From positions 1 through 64,000 of the forward strand of contig JAIWNE010000077.1 of NCBI GenBank assembly GCA_025331445.1: 64,000 bases of DNA, in the 5' to 3' direction. Each line of letters begins with the position of its first letter. Positions within the stretch are counted from its first letter, which is position 1. Shown here one piece after another: positions 11,355-24,561 of the stretch. The stretch is from Blakeslea trispora. Lineage: Eukaryota; Mucoromycota; Mucoromycetes; Mucorales; Choanephoraceae. A program made the position numbers and the translations under genes. Under the pieces are notes generated by a model. It ran no database searches and was not told the origin of the DNA. It saw only the letters and a program-made list of their open reading frames with translations.

Positions 11355-12422
11355 ATGAGTGAATTTGACGATCTTGTACTCGATGACTATGGATTAGATT
11401 CCGAATTCTCAAAACAACTAGAGGGACTTACCAACCCATCCATAGAAACTCAAGATGCAGAGGAGAACAAAAAGACCACTTTAAAACGACCCAAGTTGGA
11501 CGATGAGAGGTAAAAAGGAGAATGATGGATTGATGTACGTCCTATCAAACACCTTGAACTCTATTAGACTTTTAGGAGAGAAAGGTATCTTGGCTCTCAA
11601 GAATCGAGCTCAATATTTGAATTTCAGAGGCAAAGGACATGAAGTAAATAAGCAAATCTAAAGGAAAAATTATTCAAAACTCACACACCCAATCTTAGGA
11701 ACAAGACTTGAAAGATTTGATGCAGTTCTACATGTTCTGGGCCAACAATCTATTTCCCAAACTCAAATTTCAAGATTTCGCTAAAAGAGTCACCAAACCA
11801 GCTTCTACAGCCGCTGTCAAATCTCAAATCAAGGCATGGCAAGATGAATTCAAAGAACGAACAGAAGCTAGACTTGAGGTAGAGAGAGAATTAGCCCATG
11901 AAAGTGAAGGTAAAAAGCAAGTTGAGTTGGATTTTTGGGTTATTTATATGTCTAATAGATAGAGAAGAGGAGGAGGAGGAGAATGCTTCTTCCGAAGATG
12001 ACAACCGCCCCTTATTTTTCCCCTTATCCAATCCTTTGCCTAGCAACACACCTAAAAAAGTCATCCGCCCTCCATCCAAAGAACGACCCAACAGTCCAAA
12101 GAAACGCAAGATGGTATCCTTGGATGACAGTGAAGAAGATGAACCCAGCCTGAAAAGTAGACGAGACATGTTGAATGCCTTACAGGAAAGAAGACGTCAG
12201 AGAGAAGAAGCAAAGAAGAAGGAAGAAGAAAGAGAGGCACAAGAAGAGAGGGCCAGGAGAGCAGCAGAACTAGAGAGATCAGCCGAGGATCTTTCAAGAG
12301 AGTATCTAGGTGAAGATGTAGAACTGGCACTCTCAGATCATGAATTAAGCACAATGAATGAAGCATCCTTTTCAGACAATGAACTCATTCAAGATTTGGA
12401 TACAACGCATGAAACAGAATAA
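11355..12422 (+). CDS. CSM3: Swi3/Csm3 (TIPIN) replication-fork protection factor
   Basis: Four exons (11355-11509, 11568-11643, 11699-11909, 11959-12422) encode about 301 residues. The Swi3/Csm3/TIPIN domain is clear: LLGEKGILALKNRAQYLNFRGKGHE, then DLKDLMQFYMFWANNLFPKL. This nuclear protein pairs with Tof1/Timeless to stabilise stalled forks and promote checkpoint signalling. The N-terminus is acidic (SEFDDLVLDDYGLDSEF). The C-terminal half is charged, with a basic NLS-like PKKRK, and coiled (QERRRQREEAKKKEEE). The stop lies 21 bp from that of the convergent ClpX gene. Confidence 0.9.
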
Positions 12423-12443
12423 TAATAAAAAGATGTTTATAGA

Positions 12444-14320
12444 TCACATGACTTGTTGCTTCAAACTTTCTACCTCTTCTTCTTCTTCATCATCTTGTGC
12501 TATAAGCTTATCTGCTACATGTCCTTGTTGATCACCCAAATAAATGGGTTTTCTTTGATTCAAGACGACTTTACTGTTGATCACCACTTGCTTGACCCAA
12601 GAAGAAGGCGTATCAAACATGGGATCTAACAACAAACTCTCCATGATACCTCGTAATCCTCTAGCACCTGTTCTTTTCTCCAAGGCTAAGGTTGCAATCT
12701 GTCGAATGGCTGCCTTACTGAATCTCAATTGAACCTAAGTCAATTTCAGTATATAAAAAGTCTATTCTTGTTGTTTTAATTACCTTGTTTAAAGCAAATA
12801 AACCTTGGTATTGTCTTACTAGAGAATTCTTGGGTTCAGTCAAGATACGAGTCAGGTTCTTGATGGATAACTGATCTACAGAAGCAACTATGGGTATTCT
12901 GCCAGTGAATTCAGCTATGAAGCCATAGTTGATCAAATCAATAGGTTCTACTTGGTCTAGCAATCTATCCGTTTTCTCTTCTATTTCCTTGTCTGATTGA
13001 ACAAGAGCATTGAATCCAATAGACTAACAAACATGTCAGGCCATCTATTATTGTTTTTAAATAAAGAAATTCACTTACACCTTTAGGCATACGTTGCAAT
13101 ATCATTTTATCCAAGCCAACAAAGGCACCACTCAAGATAAAGAGAATATTGCTGGTATCCACAGAATAAGTCTCTCCTTTGGTTGAGCCTATCCCTATAA
13201 GCCTTAGTCCACACAAGTCACTCTTGGTTGATGGTTGTACTTTTACCCTGACCAGATCTGTCTGTTACATTGACCATGGTACCTTCCAACATACGTAACA
13301 ATGACTAGATGGAGATGATCAGAGTCTATCCTGCATTATTTTTTTTTTTACTACCTGTTGTACTCCTTCACCCGAAACATCTCTTGATCCAGACATACTA
13401 TCTGATTTTCTTGCAATCTTATCAATCTCATCAATAAACACAATACCTGTCTCTGCTTTCCGTACATTATAGTGACTAGCCTAATGTAGGATGAATAAAG
13501 GGACATCACTTTCTTAATTGATGGATATTTACTTGAAGTAAGCGTTGAATGACCAACTCTACATCTTCACCTATATAACCAGCTTGTGTGAAAGGTGTGG
13601 CATCAGACATGGAGAAGGGTACTTGGAGTATATGTGCCAATGTTCTGGCCAATAAGGTCTTGCCTGAACCAGTAGGGCCAATCAACATCACATTGCTTTT
13701 ATCATACACCACATCTTCTATTGTTTCCTTTAGCTGTCTCTTGCTCCTTTTACGTTTAGGCAAGAAAGTAGGAGGATGGGCTGTTGTCTGATTACGTAAT
13801 TGAACGGATGAACCCGTCGGTGGATTTTCCCAACTACGGCGTTGTAAAGTTATCCTTTCGGCAGGTATAAGACTAGGATTGGCACTTTGAATGGGTGTAG
13901 TATGATATTCAGTTGGAAGAGTATGATCTGAGGTATCATCATCCTTTTGTTGTTCTGTCTGTCTTGATCGATTGACACGTACACGGCTATAATGATTAAA
14001 GACAGCCACTGCAAGTATCTTTTTGGCTCTTTCTTGACCAATCACATATTGGTTTAAATAGTTGACTATCTTACCCATTTATTTTTTTTAAGAGTAAAGA
14101 TATTAGATTACATATCTATATATATAAAACAAGGTGACTTTACTGCTCTTGGACCAGCAATAGAAGTGAGGTCAAGATGAGACCCATTTGAAAGAGAGGA
14201 ACGAGTAGAGGTATAGTGAGCAATCTGATGAGCACAACTATTTGACTTGGAGCCAAAATAGCCATAGTGTGTGTTTCTAGTGAACCAGCTTCTTTTGGTC
14301 CATAATCTCAAATGACTCAT
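12444..14320 (-). CDS. MCX1: Mitochondrial ClpX AAA+ unfoldase (Mcx1)
   Basis: Seven exons (14320-14144, 14069-13533, 13480-13355, 13304-13247, 13188-13079, 13023-12784, 12734-12444) encode about 512 residues. The first 50 residues are basic and Ser-rich, fitting a mitochondrial presequence. Without this exon the protein would start at an in-frame ATG at 14078, but splicing from 14144 to 14069 recreates the family motif [20 protein letters not shown]. The ATPase shows Walker A GPTGSGKT, Walker B FIDEIDK, the pore loop GYIGEDVE and sensor-2 [10 protein letters not shown] Ser-rich insertion of about 70 residues interrupts the region before Walker A. The N-terminal zinc-binding domain of bacterial ClpX is absent. 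An IGF tripeptide (SIGFNA) sits where bacterial ClpX docks ClpP. Confidence 0.93.
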
Positions 14321-14898
14321 GCTTGTTGTTCAATGAATAAGAAAGTGGGGTTCTTTTTTTTTTTTCTTGCTTTGCATTGAGAGTAATTTAGACTCCGTTT
14401 GAATGGTAAGGCACATATTTATGCGTAACACTGTCACCTCAAGATGATACTTTAATGTGAAAAGAGAGAGAGAGAGAGAAAGTCTAAGGCAATCAAGGTA
14501 ATAGGCTTGAATACATAGGCCCATAAGAAAAAAAAAGATCATGGTGGAGAATGAAACCAATGGTTGTAAATTCCCACATAGAATCTGAATGAAGCGAATA
14601 CTGGTATAAGAAGCCTTCTTGCTTTACCACCAAAGCATACTACCCTTCTTATGATCCAATACTGTTACCAAGGTGAAATTCAAAAGTATTTGTTTAAGCT
14701 TTTCGTGTATCGGAAGGTGAACTTTTTCAGCTGGATTGTTTCCCTCCCGAGAATGAAATGACACATGAAAGAGAGAGAAAGAGTGGAAACCCTTGACTCC
14801 TTTCTCATAGAAATAACGCTTGATTGACAACATAAACCCTTTCTAATTTTTTTTTGTTTATTCAACTTCATAATACAAACATGTTCCCCCCTTTTCTT
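14321..14898. other. intergenic region without a recognised gene
   Basis: About 580 bp between the start of ClpX and the end of U1-C, with A-rich runs and a short GA microsatellite near 14465-14480. Small ORFs show no family resemblance. Confidence 0.4.
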
Positions 14899-15683
14899 TT
14901 ATGAAGAAGAAGGAGGAGGAGGAGGACCAGGCATAGGATGACCATTAGGAGGATAGAATCCTGGAGGTGGTGGTCCTGGAGGTGGTACTCCATTTTGAGA
15001 ATGATGCGGTAATGGTGGTCTGACGCCTGGTGGAGGTGGAGGTGGTCTAAATCCTGGTGGGGGTGGCATAAATTGTCCTGGTGGAGGTGGGAAAGGTGGA
15101 GGGAATCCAGGTCGACCCATCATATGAGGTGGAGGTGGTCTACCAAATGCATTAGGTGGGACTAGAAAAAGAAAACAAGGTCAATGATCTAGATGTTGTG
15201 TGATTCATTTTTTTTGGGCTTACAAGGTGCTCCATAGGGTGGTTGAGGATATCCAGCATATTGAGGAGGCAATACTATAGAGAACATATCAAATCATTCA
15301 ATTCATGAATAACACTGCTTGTTTTATTACCTGCTTCAGCTACATCATAGGCTCTTGTGATCTCATCAATAATGGCCTGTGCTTTATCATGACTTATTTC
15401 TAACAACAACGCGATTAAACTACAAGATATTCTCTGTTTGTATTTCAACTCACCTGCATAATAGTTGCGCACGTTGAGGATATGGTTTTTGCCTGCATTG
15501 TGAGCTTTTCGAACAGATGCTAAATAAAGAAAATAAGTCGAATGTCTCTCTTTCTTGTGTTTTTTTGTTTATTTACAACTATCATGTGTTAGAAAAATAT
15601 CACAATATTCTATAAAAAGAGTATTAGTGTGCTTGTCTTGGAAATACAGTCGCGATGACTTTACCACAATAATACTTTGGCAT
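14899..15683 (-). CDS. YHC1: U1 snRNP protein C
   Basis: Six exons (15683-15665, 15609-15577, 15519-15454, 15399-15331, 15274-15224, 15161-14899) encode 166 residues. U1-C stabilises pairing of U1 snRNA with the 5' splice site. The start MPKYYCEYCDIFLTHDS and the following VRKAHNAGKNHILNVRNYY form the conserved C2H2 finger (C-x2-C, H-x5-H). The C-terminal half is Pro/Gly-rich, as in metazoan and fungal U1-C. The 19 nt first coding exon makes the start invisible to simple ORF calling. The start is 98 bp from that of the divergent AlkB-like gene. Confidence 0.93.
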
Positions 15684-15781
15684 ATTTAACACAAAGGAAA
15701 AAAAAAGAAAGAAAGAAAAAAAAAATAGATAAATTTGAATGTGACAACCTTTTTTTTCTTACTTCTTTATTTTTTCTTAAA
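15684..15781. promoter_or_regulatory. 98 bp bidirectional promoter, U1-C / AlkB-like
   Basis: Only 98 bp separate two divergent start codons. The stretch is A-rich on one side and T-rich on the other. No TATA box or named motif is evident. Sharing of control elements is an inference from spacing. Confidence 0.5.
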
Positions 15782-16644
15782 ATGTGTCAAGTACCTGGAC
15801 TGTTGGTAGTAAAAGAGTTTGTTGATCAAGAAGAAGAAAGTCAATTAGTAGATGCAGTAGACAGACAGACATGGTCTGGTTTAGGCATTGGGTGAGTCCC
15901 CAAAAGCATGGCAATTCTCTTTTTTTTTTTTTTTTATTTACTTTTTTTTCTCTTAGACCTAATCCAGAGTTAAAGAGGCGAACACAACAATATGGACATT
16001 TGTTTAGTTATCGATATAGGTCCCGTGGAAAGAAATCGAGTTATTTGAATTTCTTCTTGTCACTGACATCACTCTATAGAAAAGTATTAGAAGAATATGG
16101 TCCTTTACCTGATTTTAGTCAGTTCATAGTCGATCGAATTATGCAACATGGTTGGATGCCTCATCAACCCAATCACTTGCTTGTGAACGAATATAACCCT
16201 GGACAAGGCATCATGCCACATATAGGTAAGAATGACACACGCTAAAAGGGAGTGGTTTTCTTAGTTGTCAATTTAGATGCACCTGCTTTATTTGGTCCAG
16301 CCATTCTTTCACTTTCACTCTTATCTGATTGTATCATGAAATTCACAGGAGAGAAAGAAATCGATGTTGTATTACGTAAGTGAATGGTGATGCCTTTTCT
16401 GTTTATTTTTTTTTAGTGTTAGAAAAGCCCTAGATTTCCCTACTATTTTTTTTCCTAAAAAAATGATTTCTCAGCACGTCGATCAATGGCTATTTTGACA
16501 GGAGATGCAAGATACAAGTATAAGCATAGCATATCCAAAGATCTGATAGAGACCACACCCGATGGTACATGCATAGAGAGAGACAGACGCGTTTCATTTA
16601 CCTTTAGAGAAATCATTGCTTGGGAAGTGCCTAGTTTGACTTGA
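15782..16644 (+). CDS. AlkB-like Fe(II)/2-oxoglutarate dioxygenase (ALKBH8-like)
   Basis: Exons 15782-15891, 15957-16225, 16277-16375 and 16475-16644 give 215 residues. The fold's iron ligands are visible as H-x-D in NEYNPGQGIMPHIDAP and a later His in YKYKHSI. The 2-oxoglutarate-binding arginines lie in VSFTFRE. VLPRRSMAILTGDARY is typical of the ALKBH8/ALKBH6 branch, which acts on tRNA or unknown substrates. There is no RRM or methyltransferase domain, so it corresponds only to the dioxygenase core. A 60 bp segment (16020-16079) could be a further intron with a weak gtcccg donor. It is a multiple of three and open, so removing it would shorten the protein by 20 residues to YRYRKVLEE. Which form is real is undecided. 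Confidence 0.8.
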
Positions 16645-16806
16645 TTACTTTGATCCATTTTACTGCTTTAAATCTATTTGGGCGGGTCAATAGCAGGGGA
16701 TTTATTTTCCCCGCAAAAAAAAAAAAAAAAAAAAAAAAACTTCAAAATAAATATTTTTTTTTTATATTTCTTTTTTTTTTCTCTCTTTCTTTATTGCATA
16801 ATCATT

Positions 16807-18358
16807 ATGTCTACTTTTACAACAGAAACTCCACTTCCAAAGGTAAAAAAAAAAATTAGAAAATACAGTCAAGACGAAATTAACCTGTTATCTAGAACGT
16901 GCCTGCTGAAGCACCACTTCGTGTCAACACCTTGCGTATCTTGGGTACCAATATCACACGTCATTCTTTCCTCAACAGTGTGACCAACACTGTCTTTGGT
17001 GCCAACACAACAGAAGAAGTCATGAAACAAGTTCAAGCCATGGCCCATCAGTTACAAAAGCATGATATTTTCGAGGAAATCAAAGTCTATCTCGACACAA
17101 ACCATAAAGTGACAGACACAGTGGACATCACACTTCATCTAAAGGAAAAGGATAAGGGTTTATTCGAGACTAATTTGAATGTCGGCAACAATCAAGCTGA
17201 ATTGGTAGAGTGTCTGTCAAATGGGAATCCATCATGTTCTCTCTAATGTTTCCCCCCTTTTAGAATGGCGGTGTTGGTTTGCGTAATGTCTTTGGTGGTG
17301 CTGAATCTCTTTTGGCTAGTTTTTCATTTGGTAACCGTACAAGAGCCGCTGTTGAAGTAAGTTTACATCTATTGAAATTAGGGAAGGGGATTTTATTAAC
17401 CAAAAAAAAAAAAAGGGTGCTTTTGAAACACCTCTTCGTGGTAATGCCAATGTCAAGCTTGGTTTATTTGTCAATGGATCCATGCGTGATCACTCTCAGA
17501 TCAATGCCTTTAAGGAATCAGCAAAGACAACGGGTATTCGATTGAAGGGATGGACTAGTTATGGTCGACATGAAGTTGCTTATGCTGTCACACACCGGGA
17601 TTTACTTGCTTTATCCAAAGCCTCTAGTCTGTAAGAAAGAAAAGAAAGAGAGAGAGAGAATCCTGTATGTATATATATACTGATCTGTTTATAGTGTCCG
17701 TACACACTCGGGTGAACACAAGAAACATGCTGTCCTTCATTCTTTTGTTCGTGATCACCGTGATAGTGTCACTCTCCCGACAAAAGGTCATTACATCGGC
17801 CTCTTTCAGGAACTGACAGGTGTAGGCGGTCAAAAAGGAGAAGCTGGCTACCTAAAGCATGAACTGAATGCCTCTGTCCATCAACCTTTGATTGAGAACC
17901 AATTGATCTTTAGTAGCTCTGTTCGTGGTGGTCTGATCTCGACCATGAACGAACCTCAAGAGATTGCCTTGACCGATCGTTTTTATCTGGGTGGTCCCCT
18001 TTCGGTCCGTGGCTTCAAGATGGGTGGTATTGGTGAGAGAGAGGGTAATGATGCTGTAGGTGGTGAAGCCTATTGGGCTGCTGGTGCTAGTTTGATTGCT
18101 CGTTTGCCTGGTCTGGATCATGTCAAGGCTCATGCGTTTGCCAATGCAGGTAGTATCGTGACACAGGCTCAGGGTGTACCTTTGGGTGAGACCATCAAGA
18201 GATTGAGTGAAACCAGTCGTTCCTCTGTTGGTTTTGGCTTGATTTTCCATCATCCTGTTGTTCGTGTGGAAGCTAATTACTGTATACCTATGAGATATCA
18301 TGCCACTGATTTACCTGAGCCTAAGCTTCAGTTTGGTTTTGGTGTTCACTTTTTGTAG
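16807..18358 (+). CDS. SAM50: Sam50/Tob55 outer-membrane beta-barrel insertase
   Basis: Five exons (16807-16842, 16896-17204, 17264-17356, 17416-17630, 17695-18358) encode about 438 residues. It is the core of the SAM complex, which inserts beta-barrel proteins into the mitochondrial outer membrane. An N-terminal POTRA domain (about residues 18-105) precedes a 16-strand Omp85 barrel. The barrel's conserved loop-6 motif is seen as GPLSVRGFKMGG. The C-terminal strand LQFGFGVHFL ends in an aromatic/hydrophobic pattern typical of barrels. The acceptor at 17415 follows an A-run rather than a pyrimidine tract but is the one that keeps the frame. Length is near the usual 440-480. Confidence 0.93.
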
Positions 18359-18525
18359 ATTCTTTTGTGTGTCAACATTTTTTTCAAAATTAAAAAAAAA
18401 AAAAATTAGGTTTTTTAAAATGTGTGGTATGGAATTTTAGTGATGTTTTCAATCTTTGTATATAAAAAGAGAGTGAGAGAGAGTGAGAAATTCAAGTTTT
18501 TTTTTGTAAAATTACAAATTCAAAC

Positions 18526-19130
18526 ATGAAATTCATTGTCTTACTTTCTGCTATTGTCGCTGTTCAAGCTGGTTTGCCTTACCCTCAAGTACTTCCTGTA
18601 GAAGACTCTTTGGTCTACTCTGTGCCTCCAAACTATTATAACAATGGTTGTAACGTCCATAGCTCTCACGATCAACTCTATTCAAGCAACGATCAAAGCT
18701 GGACTTATACCGCTAGCTATGTCTATGAAGAAGAATGTTCTGGATACTCTGGTTCTGTACCACAACCTAATGATGGTGATGGTATTGTCTGTCCTGCTAT
18801 CTATTATGAATGGTAACTGTTATAGAATAGATTAGAGTGTATATCTAATTGTGATTTCAGTCCTAGTGTATGTCCTGATAACTGTGTTCGTCCTACCAAC
18901 TCTCCTTGTCCATTTGCAGTCAGACCTACTTGTCCTCCCGAAGTATGTGCTGCAGTCTTGTGTCTTAATACTCCACCCAAGCCATGTCCTCTTGAATGTA
19001 CCAATGGATGTGATTATATCAGTAAGTGAATGTACTATTTTAAAGAGTTTTCATTTGTTGATTTTGTTTGTTTGTTTTAGATTTGGACAATCCTTGTTGT
19101 GATTTTTTAGGAGAACCTGTGTGTAAATGA
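18526..19130 (+). CDS. Cysteine-rich secreted protein
   Basis: Three exons (18526-18812, 18861-19021, 19081-19130) encode 165 residues. A signal peptide is evident (MKFIVLLSAIVAVQA). The mature N-terminal part is Tyr/Ser-rich, and the C-terminal part has Cys at intervals of 3-8 residues (CPSVCPDNC, CPPEVCAAVLC, CCDF). I do not recognise the family. The spacing suggests a disulfide-bonded extracellular or wall-associated protein. A TATA-like tatataaaaagagag lies about 65 bp upstream of the ATG. Confidence 0.7.
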
Positions 19131-19245
19131 AACCAATTTGAATAAATAACAATTTCAAGTGATTTAGGTTGACATTTGCTTTTGACATTCTTTATAATTT
19201 CAATTTAGACTTTCTTTAAAAACAACAAGAGAGAATGTGTATTGC

Positions 19246-20526
19246 TTAAATGTTGTGCTTTTCCATAGCCTCCTTCAAGTCAGTTTTGCCTATCTCAATA
19301 GCTATTTTGTTGTATTCTTCAAATTCCTTTTGAAATTCATCAGACATGGATCTTTTTTCTCGCATAGAGTCTAGAACAGATCAGTTTGTTTGTATTTGTC
19401 TATTCTGTCTTCTTTTTACCTAAATCAACAGAAGGCTTCATTTCCATTAAACCTGCCTCAAGTGCTAACCATGTTTGAGCTTATTTGAATAAAAAAAGAA
19501 AAATGAATACATGAGTATGTTGCGATAGTTTCATTGATTTTACTGTTTTTGGTGGTATCTGTTAACAAGAGCAAGACAGCCTCTATGACTGTCTCTAGTT
19601 TTGCACGAGGCATCTTTCTGATAAGATCATAATAAGGATCATAGGCTTTGTTTGCCTTGGCAGCCAATACCATATCAGTTTCTAAACAAGATGAGCTTTC
19701 TAGTTTTTCTATATCAGTCATCCCACTTTACCAACCCATTCTGGACAAACAGCATTGACACGCACTTGACAGATATCAGGCATCCATTGAAATGAACGTG
19801 TATAGGCAACCACAGCATGCTTTGAAGCACAACAAGTAGCAAAGTTCCTAATAACAAAGATGAGATGAGTTTGTTCATGGAAAATTAAGAGATGTATTAC
19901 GGAATAGAAACAAAGCCAGCCACAGAAGCAAAATGAACAATAGCACCTCCACCACGTCTTGCTAAATGTAAAAGAGCCACCCGAGTTCCTTTGATGAGGC
20001 CTGTGACATTGACATCCATGATTCTATCGTCCGTATCATCTTTTTTGAACAATCATTCAGTTTGACAAGAAATCAAATCATTCAATGGCACTATACCATC
20101 CATCCAATCAAATGCAGAACGTTCATTGACAACAACACCAGCACCTAGGATACCATACTATCTATATACTTTAGCAAAATAGATCATCACAATCACAATC
20201 ATTCCTACATCGACACCACCCCATTGATCTTTGGCTAATTGAAACAAGGCTAGATTATCTTTGTATTGAGTCACATCTGTCCTCAAGAAAATAGCCACTG
20301 TATGTTGATGCCTAGATAAAAGAATAAATAAGAGCTTCTTTCCCTTTTAAACAAATACTCTTTGTTATTTTTGATTCAATTCATCTGCAGTTTGTTGTCC
20401 CTGAGCAAGGATATCACCAATCACCACTTTAGCACCCAACTCAACCAAGCGAGTGGCCACTGCTTTACCAATACCTCTAGCAGCACCCGTCAAGACAACA
20501 ATTTTATCTTTTACAGATTCTATCAT
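19246..20526 (-). pseudogene. Short-chain dehydrogenase/reductase, apparently damaged
   Basis: A classical SDR of about 290 residues spread over about eight exons. The NAD(P)-binding motif VLTGAARGIGKAVA lies at the N-terminus, with DVNVTGLIKGTRVA and ASVAGF further on. Two defects are visible. First, the first exon runs into TAA after ADELNQK with no GT donor before it; the only junction that restores the frame would use an AT dinucleotide (ataaca, near 20368) with a normal AG at 20312. Second, the catalytic Tyr of Y-x3-K is replaced by Cys (TCCASKHAV, tgt for tat). Later exons splice normally and the last ends in ATEKHNI-like EAMEKHNI at 19246. It could be a decaying gene, a gene with a rare AT-AG intron and a non-canonical active site, or two sequence errors. 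Closest relatives by eye are 15-PGDH-like SDRs. Confidence 0.6.
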
Positions 20527-20652
20527 GAAAAAAAAGGGGGGAAAAGAAACGATGAAATGCAAAATGATGAAGGTACCAAACAAATACCCCCCCCCCCTCT
20601 TTTATTTTATTTATTTATTTAATATTTATATATATAAAAAAAAGAAGATGTG

Positions 20653-22891
<2,239 letters not shown>

Positions 22892-23133
22892 GAAGTCTAT
22901 TTCAAAAAAAAGGGAAATAATTTAAAAAAAAAAATCAAAAGATTCCTATTTTTGAGCTTAGATACACTTTATTCGGAAAATACAAAATTATGTTTTGAGA
23001 ATAAAGTGGTCCCATTGAATCAAAATACTATTGGCAGCCTTTATGGTGGTACTAGAAATAGTTTAGGTTACACTGTAATTCATTTATTTTCTTTGTTTTG
23101 TCTTGGTTTTTTTTTGTTGCTTTAAATATTCAA

Positions 23134-24494
23134 ATGAAAGCTTGGTTGATTTCGTTGGTTGCACTCGGTTTAAGTTCAGTTACAAGTGCACAATACGGTG
23201 GTGAGATTAGTATTGAGGCAGTTGATTACGATGAGTACGCAAAGACTTGATGACTTGAGATTAGCTTCTCATCTTTTATTATTACTAGTTTTGATGTTGG
23301 ATTTTCTGAAGCGTTAGAAGGAACTCCACCTTGTAACGGATTCCCGGAATACAGAAAGATACCAGTCAATCAAGCATTTTATATAGGTGCTCACCAGGCT
23401 GGTTCTGATGTATCTGAAAAAGGAAGTCAAAGTAAAAGTGTGTTTCAGACACTTGAAGATGGTAAAACACACACACACACACACACACACATGCAAATGT
23501 AAATTGATCTCTCTAGTTTGATGATAGGTATTCGTCTGTTGGATATTCATCTATGTAAAAAGTAAGCAGAACAAAAGAATGAGAGAGAGAGAGAGTGAAT
23601 GACTAAACTATAAGCTTAGTCAAGAGAATCAATTAACGGTTTGCTTGGATAACACACCCTCTAAAAATACGTTTGCCAATGTGCTGGAACAAGCTTTCAC
23701 ATTTGCCCGGGAAGAAGTAGAACAGTTCTTTATACTTCATATTAGATCAAAAGACAATTTGGTCAATGTCAAGGAAATAGAGACAGAACTTGATGAATTG
23801 TGTGAAGTTCATACAAATAAAACACGAGGCGCTGATGTATTTGAAACTGGCAAAGTAAGTGGTCTATATAAAAAGAGAGACATGTACTCAATCTTCTTCA
23901 AGTGTTCCTTTATCTACACTTACCATCCTCAAAAAGCACCTTGGAAATCTATGGGTGAGATTGTCAATTACGATCCTGAAATGGCTCAATGGGAAGGCGA
24001 TGGTGAACTTGTGGGTGTACGCACCAAGTTCATGTTGACTTTGGCAGACAATATCAACATACCAGACAACTATACACCTTCTTATGTCTCGCCTGTAAGT
24101 AAACAGCACCCATTATGTTACGATGATTACTCAAAACACTTTTTCTTAGGTCTTTTGGAGAAGTGTCCATGTTGAAACAAAGGAACTTGAAAAGACCTGC
24201 CGTGTCCCTGGACAAGGCATTGTTTTAGGCCCATTGGACCAACAAACCTCTACACCTGAATACTTGGAAGATGCTTTGCTGAGCAAGGATGGATGTAACT
24301 TGAATGATTCGCCCTTGAATACTTACTTCAATGCTATTGTTGTAGATCATTATGAACACCAACTGCCTTATCTCAAAGAACTGGAAAGACGCATGATGGA
24401 TGTTAACTATGCTAAATGGTTAGGCAACTATAAAGCATTGACACCTTCTTTATTTATCAACAAGAAGAAAAAAACGAATCATGATGAGCTTTAG
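23134..24494 (+). CDS. Secreted PLC-like phosphodiesterase
   Basis: Six exons (23134-23234, 23289-23461, 23528-23561, 23620-23854, 23903-24094, 24150-24494) encode about 359 residues. A signal peptide (MKAWLISLVALGLSSVTSA) is followed by a PI-PLC X-type TIM barrel: FYIGAHQAG holds the first catalytic His, GIRLLDIHLC the next strand, and FFILHIRSKDN another. Known fungal relatives are extracellular or GPI-linked; substrate is unknown. The 34 nt third exon is unusually small. Intron 2 contains a CA dinucleotide run of about 24 bp (near 23468-23491). Confidence 0.75.
23468..23491. repeat. CA/TG microsatellite in intron
   Basis: An uninterrupted CA dinucleotide run of about 24 bp inside intron 2 of the PLC-like gene, likely length-variable between strains. 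Confidence 0.9.
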
Positions 24495-24561
24495 TTTAGA
24501 GTATGTCTAATAAACTATGTCAGAGAGAGAGAAAGAAAATATAGATGTTTTATCTTGTCAT

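Noticed and set aside
14076..14078. ATG 14078 as the ClpX start
   Set aside because: It lies in an intron once the upstream exon with presequence and PRA motif is joined.
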